A stretch of DNA of 64,000 nt, taken from contig JAKMFL010000033.1 of the NCBI GenBank assembly GCA_022425485.1, positions 1 to 64,000 of the forward strand. Direction: 5' to 3'. Every line of letters begins with the position of its first letter. Positions within the stretch are counted from its first letter, which is position 1. A model generated the notes under the pieces. The model saw only the letters and a program-made list of their open reading frames with translations, searched no databases and was not told the DNA's origin. Source of the DNA: Alphaproteobacteria bacterium (GTDB taxonomy: Bacteria; Pseudomonadota; Alphaproteobacteria; Puniceispirillales; Puniceispirillaceae). Positions 60,491 through 64,000 of this stretch are shown here, one piece after another. The position numbers and the translations under genes are program-made.

Positions 60491-61399
60491 TTATCTGTCT
60501 ACGCCTGCGAGTGCAGCGACTGATGACGCATTAGATTTGTCCACAAAGCCAGGCCCTGATGGAATATTTGCGCCAGGCAGTAAGCCAGCACCATTATTAT
60601 ACAGATGCATAACAATGATTGGCATATAGCCTTGCAAACGCTGCTGCTGGTCAATTGTGTATTTTACTTTACCAGCGTTAATCATGTCCATAACCGGTGG
60701 GCTTAGGTCAAAGCAAGAATGGTGAACAGACATACCAAGTTCATCAATTGCTTGCTGAACACCAACACAAACATGCGGGCCAACTGACAGAACAGCGTCT
60801 ATGTCTGGATTTGCTTGTAGGCCAGCTGCCGCACGTGTTGGGATCGTAGCTGGATCATTTGAGCTATCGACAAGCTTGATTGGCACAGCTTCGCCATACC
60901 CATTACATCTGTCGTTCAATGCGGTGTTATAAGCTTCCTGAATAAAGCATAGAGCGTTTGTAGCACCCTCAGCCTTTGCGCGGGCACCTGCTGACTGACC
61001 AGCAAGATATTCTGGCTGGCCAACATGCATTAACGCGCCAACTTCTTTTGACGATTCAAGGCCAGAGTTCATTGTAACAACGGGAATGCCCGCCGCAACG
61101 GCATCTTTAATAGCCTGACCTAATGCATCTGGGTCTGGCAACGATACAACAATTCCATCTGGCTGAGTAGCTGCCGCCGCCGTAATTGACTTGGCCATAT
61201 CGCCCATATCACCTGATGGGTTGAAGATATATTCAAAAGCCGCACCAACATGACGGGCTGCATCTTCCCCACCTTTTTGCACTACTGGCCAAAAGGGGTC
61301 TTTCCCTTCGCCGTGCGTTACCATGACATAGCGTTCTGCCTGTGCAGCACCTGTCATCATTACCATTGCAGCGGTTGCTGCTAACATCATTCTCTTCAT
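60491..61399 (-). CDS. sugar ABC transporter periplasmic substrate-binding protein
   Basis: Signal peptide MKRMMLAATAAMVMMTGAAQA; DGIVVSLPDPDALGQAIKDAVAAGIPVVTMNSG; GGAGGAAG ribosome-binding site. Confidence 0.92.
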   Translation of the reverse strand: MKRMMLAATAAMVMMTGAAQAERYVMVTHGEGKDPFWPVVQKGGEDAARHVGAAFEYIFNPSGDMGDMAKSITAAAATQPDGIVVSLPDPDALGQAIKDAVAAGIPVVTMNSGLESSKEVGALMHVGQPEYLAGQSAGARAKAEGATNALCFIQEAYNTALNDRCNGYGEAVPIKLVDSSNDPATIPTRAAAGLQANPDIDAVLSVGPHVCVGVQQAIDELGMSVHHSCFDLSPPVMDMINAGKVKYTIDQQQRLQGYMPIIVMHLYNNGAGLLPGANIPSGPGFVDKSNASSVAALAGVDR

Positions 61400-61668
61400 T
61401 TTCTTCCTCCACTTTTATTGCTAGCCGTGATAGCTAACATATTTTTATAAATACGATAAACAGCGCTCATAATTTTAGTAAAGTGTTTTTATGAACTATT
61501 TCACCGCCATTTTAGGGGGGGGTAAAAAGATAGTCAGGCTGGGCACAAGGGTATCTTGGGAGGGAATAAAACTCACCACCAAAGAACAGCTCAATTAAGC
61601 AGCCGCACAGCGCACTGAAAACCTTAAAAAAAACAACAACCCCCTATTAATTTCCAAATGAAAGATAG

Positions 61669-62835
61669 ATGCAGAACAGGAGAATAGAGATGAAAGAAAT
61701 TGGCATTGGCGTTATTGGAACAGGATTTATGGGCAAGGCACATTCTATTGCTTATAGCGCGTCTGCATCTGTTTTTGGGACTGGCCTGCGTCCACGTTTG
61801 GAAATGGTTTGCGACCTAAGCCCTGAACGCGCGCAAATACGTGCCGCCGATTTAGGCTTTTCGCGTTACAGTTCTGACTGGCGCGAAGTGGTAAATGACC
61901 CTGCTGTTGAGCTGATATCTGTTTGCACCCCTAATGACACCCATGCTGAAATTTCTATCGCCGCACTTGCTGCTGGCAAGCATGTCTGGTGTGAGAAGCC
62001 TATGTCTACCACATTGACTGACTCGGCAGCCATGCGCGACATGGCCATAAACAGTTCGGCAAAAACTATCATTGGCTATAACTATACCAAGAACCCTGCA
62101 GTTACCCATGCAAGGCGGCTTATTGAAGAAGGACGTATTGGCCGTGTTTCGGGATTTTTCTGTCGCTATGATGTAGATAATGAAGCAGATGGTAATCGGC
62201 CTTGGTCGTGGCGTATGTCACGGGATAAATCTGGAACAGGCGCAAATGGAGATGTGCTATCGCATGTCATATCTGTGGGGCATTATTTAACCGGCTCGAC
62301 CATTTCCAAGGTTGTTGGCGATATCGCCATTATTCACCAGCAGCGTGCAGATGCAGATAACCCTGACAGCCAAAAGACTGTTGATAATGATGATATGGTC
62401 TCAGCGCTCGTGACCTTTGCAAATGGCGTAAAAGGGCATATTGGGGCAAGCCGAGTAACTTGGGGGCGGAAATGCGGCCTGCGCTGGGAAATTCATGGAA
62501 CAGAAGGCACCATCCTATATGACCAAGAAAGATTGAACGAGCTAAAGCTCTTTATAAAGGATACTGATGCAGGGGATTCTGGTGCCGCTATAGCTGGATT
62601 TAGAACCATTCTGACCGGCCCACAGCACCCGCCTTATTCTGCGTTTTTGCCAAATGGCGGCCATAGCCTTGGCTATATGGATGTAAAAATCTGTGAGCTG
62701 CATGAACTCTTGACCGCTATTGAGAGCGACAAGCCGGTCTGGCCAAATTTTGATGATGGGCTGGCAATTGAGAATGTGATGGATGCTGTAGACCGATCAG
62801 CTTTATCTGGTCAATGGGTTGAGGTAGGAAAATAA
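61669..62835 (+). CDS. Gfo/Idh/MocA family oxidoreductase
   Basis: IGVIGTGFMGKAHSIAYSA, GKHVWCEKPMSTTLTDS; ATG at 61690 (MKEIGIG) is a likely alternative start with an AGGAGA upstream. Confidence 0.9.
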   Translation: MQNRRIEMKEIGIGVIGTGFMGKAHSIAYSASASVFGTGLRPRLEMVCDLSPERAQIRAADLGFSRYSSDWREVVNDPAVELISVCTPNDTHAEISIAALAAGKHVWCEKPMSTTLTDSAAMRDMAINSSAKTIIGYNYTKNPAVTHARRLIEEGRIGRVSGFFCRYDVDNEADGNRPWSWRMSRDKSGTGANGDVLSHVISVGHYLTGSTISKVVGDIAIIHQQRADADNPDSQKTVDNDDMVSALVTFANGVKGHIGASRVTWGRKCGLRWEIHGTEGTILYDQERLNELKLFIKDTDAGDSGAAIAGFRTILTGPQHPPYSAFLPNGGHSLGYMDVKICELHELLTAIESDKPVWPNFDDGLAIENVMDAVDRSALSGQWVEVGK

Positions 62836-62839
62836 CTAG

Positions 62840-63640
62840 GTGGGACAAACGATGCAAAGCACTGATCATTCACAAACCACGGCACTAATAACCGGCGGCA
62901 CACAGGGGCTAGGGCTGGCAGTAGCCCATGAATTGGTAGCGGCCGGATGCCGCCAACTTATCCTTGTGGGTCGCTCTGCTGAAAAAGGCGCACGCGCGAA
63001 AGCAGAGCTTGAGGCAAAAGGAGCAAAGGCCGTGTTCCAGTCTTGTGATATTGCCAAGGCAGATGCGTGTGAAGCTTTGCTTAAGACAGCCCATGCTGAA
63101 TTTGGCCCTATTAACGCCCTTCTAAACTCAGCTGCCCTCACCACTAGAGGCAGTATTCTGGATAGCTCCCCAGAGCTGTTTGATGCGCATATAAATACCA
63201 ATTTACGAGCACCATTTTACCTGATGCAAGGGGTTGCTAACCAGTTGATAGCAGCAGATCAAAGCGGCAGTATGGTAAATATTTTGTCTGTTTCTGCCTA
63301 TGTTGGGCAAAGCTTTCTGGCACCCTATGCAGCGTCAAAGGGCGGGCTTATCAGCCTGACCAAAAATGCTGCCAATATGCTTCGCCATCACAAAATAAGA
63401 GTAAATGGTGTGGCGCCCGGCTGGATGGATACGCCGGGGGAGGATGATATTCAAAAACAATTTCATGGTGCGGATGATAATTGGCGCGAGGCCGCGGCAA
63501 AATCATTACCGCTAGGCCAACTGGTCGATCCGGCTCAGCTTGCCCCGCTTATCAGCTATTTGCTGTCACCTTCCTCTGGGGTCATAACCGGCTCAATTAT
63601 CGATTATGACCAACAGATAGTTGGCGCCTTACCAGAATAG
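62840..63640 (+). CDS. short-chain dehydrogenase/reductase
   Basis: ITGGTQGLGLAVAHEL, YAASKGGLISLTKNAANML, RVNGVAPGWMDTPGE. Confidence 0.88.
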   Translation: MGQTMQSTDHSQTTALITGGTQGLGLAVAHELVAAGCRQLILVGRSAEKGARAKAELEAKGAKAVFQSCDIAKADACEALLKTAHAEFGPINALLNSAALTTRGSILDSSPELFDAHINTNLRAPFYLMQGVANQLIAADQSGSMVNILSVSAYVGQSFLAPYAASKGGLISLTKNAANMLRHHKIRVNGVAPGWMDTPGEDDIQKQFHGADDNWREAAAKSLPLGQLVDPAQLAPLISYLLSPSSGVITGSIIDYDQQIVGALPE

Positions 63641-63673
63641 CCAGAAGCGATAATCCTGCGCCGCCAGCCAGCC

Positions 63674-64000
63674 CTAGACCCAGCCGCCATCAACAATATA
63701 ACTCTGATTGGAACAACCACCAGCCTCGTCAGAAGCCATAAACAGCACAAAACGCGCAATGTCATCTGGAACTAATTTGCGCTTAATGCATTGGCGCTGC
63801 ATCAGCTCTTTTTCGCTTTCTTCGGTTAGCCACATATCTATTTGACGCTGTGTCATAATCCAGCCCGGAATAACCGAGTTTACTCGAATATTCTTTGGCC
63901 CTAAATCGCGTGCCAAGCCTCTCGTTAGACCTTGAACCGCTGATTTTGAGGTGGTGTAGCATGGCATTCCGCCCTGACCGATAATCCAGCTGGTCGAGCC
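63674..64000 (-). CDS. short-chain dehydrogenase/reductase, C-terminal part, truncated by the window edge
   Basis: Frame stays open past the track start (63967) to the edge: GSTSWIIGQGGMPCYTTSKSAVQGLTRGLARDLGPKNIRVNSVIPGWI. Confidence 0.85.
   Translation of the reverse strand, partial: GSTSWIIGQGGMPCYTTSKSAVQGLTRGLARDLGPKNIRVNSVIPGWIMTQRQIDMWLTEESEKELMQRQCIKRKLVPDDIARFVLFMASDEAGGCSNQSYIVDGGWV

Overview
This 64 kb window looks like an ordinary chromosomal stretch of a free-living, probably marine, alphaproteobacterium. The lineage is inferred from gene content and compact layout only. I see about 50 protein genes and no convincing rRNA, tRNA, CRISPR array, transposase, integrase or phage gene. 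No recognisable DNA-binding transcription factor was found. Main blocks: (1) pyrimidine/nucleoside genes (nucleoside hydrolase, pyrE, pyrC, ppa); (2) a leftward operon mmsA-cysQ-adhC-amidase-dipeptidase-[unknown 575 aa]-[DUF3726-like]-Ldh2-family dehydrogenase; (3) a YnjBCD-like ABC importer with a divergently transcribed ATPase; (4) acyl-CoA/fatty-acid genes plus a fused indolepyruvate:ferredoxin oxidoreductase; (5) OtnK/OtnC-like genes downstream of a complete zwf-pgl-edd-eda-pgi Entner-Doudoroff block; (6) a Co-type nitrile hydratase operon facing an AtzG/AtzE-like small subunit plus amidase pair; (7) SCO1 and PCuAC copper chaperones; (8) an inositol/sugar catabolism and ABC uptake cluster. 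Best candidates for undescribed biology are the dipeptidase/575-aa/DUF3726/Ldh2 module, the nitrile hydratase plus AtzG/E-like locus, a large insert in the sugar ABC permease with an attenuator-like hairpin upstream of it, and a recurring pattern of 7-18 bp tandem duplications. In that pattern the in-gene units are multiples of 3, while most intergenic or stop-spanning units are not.
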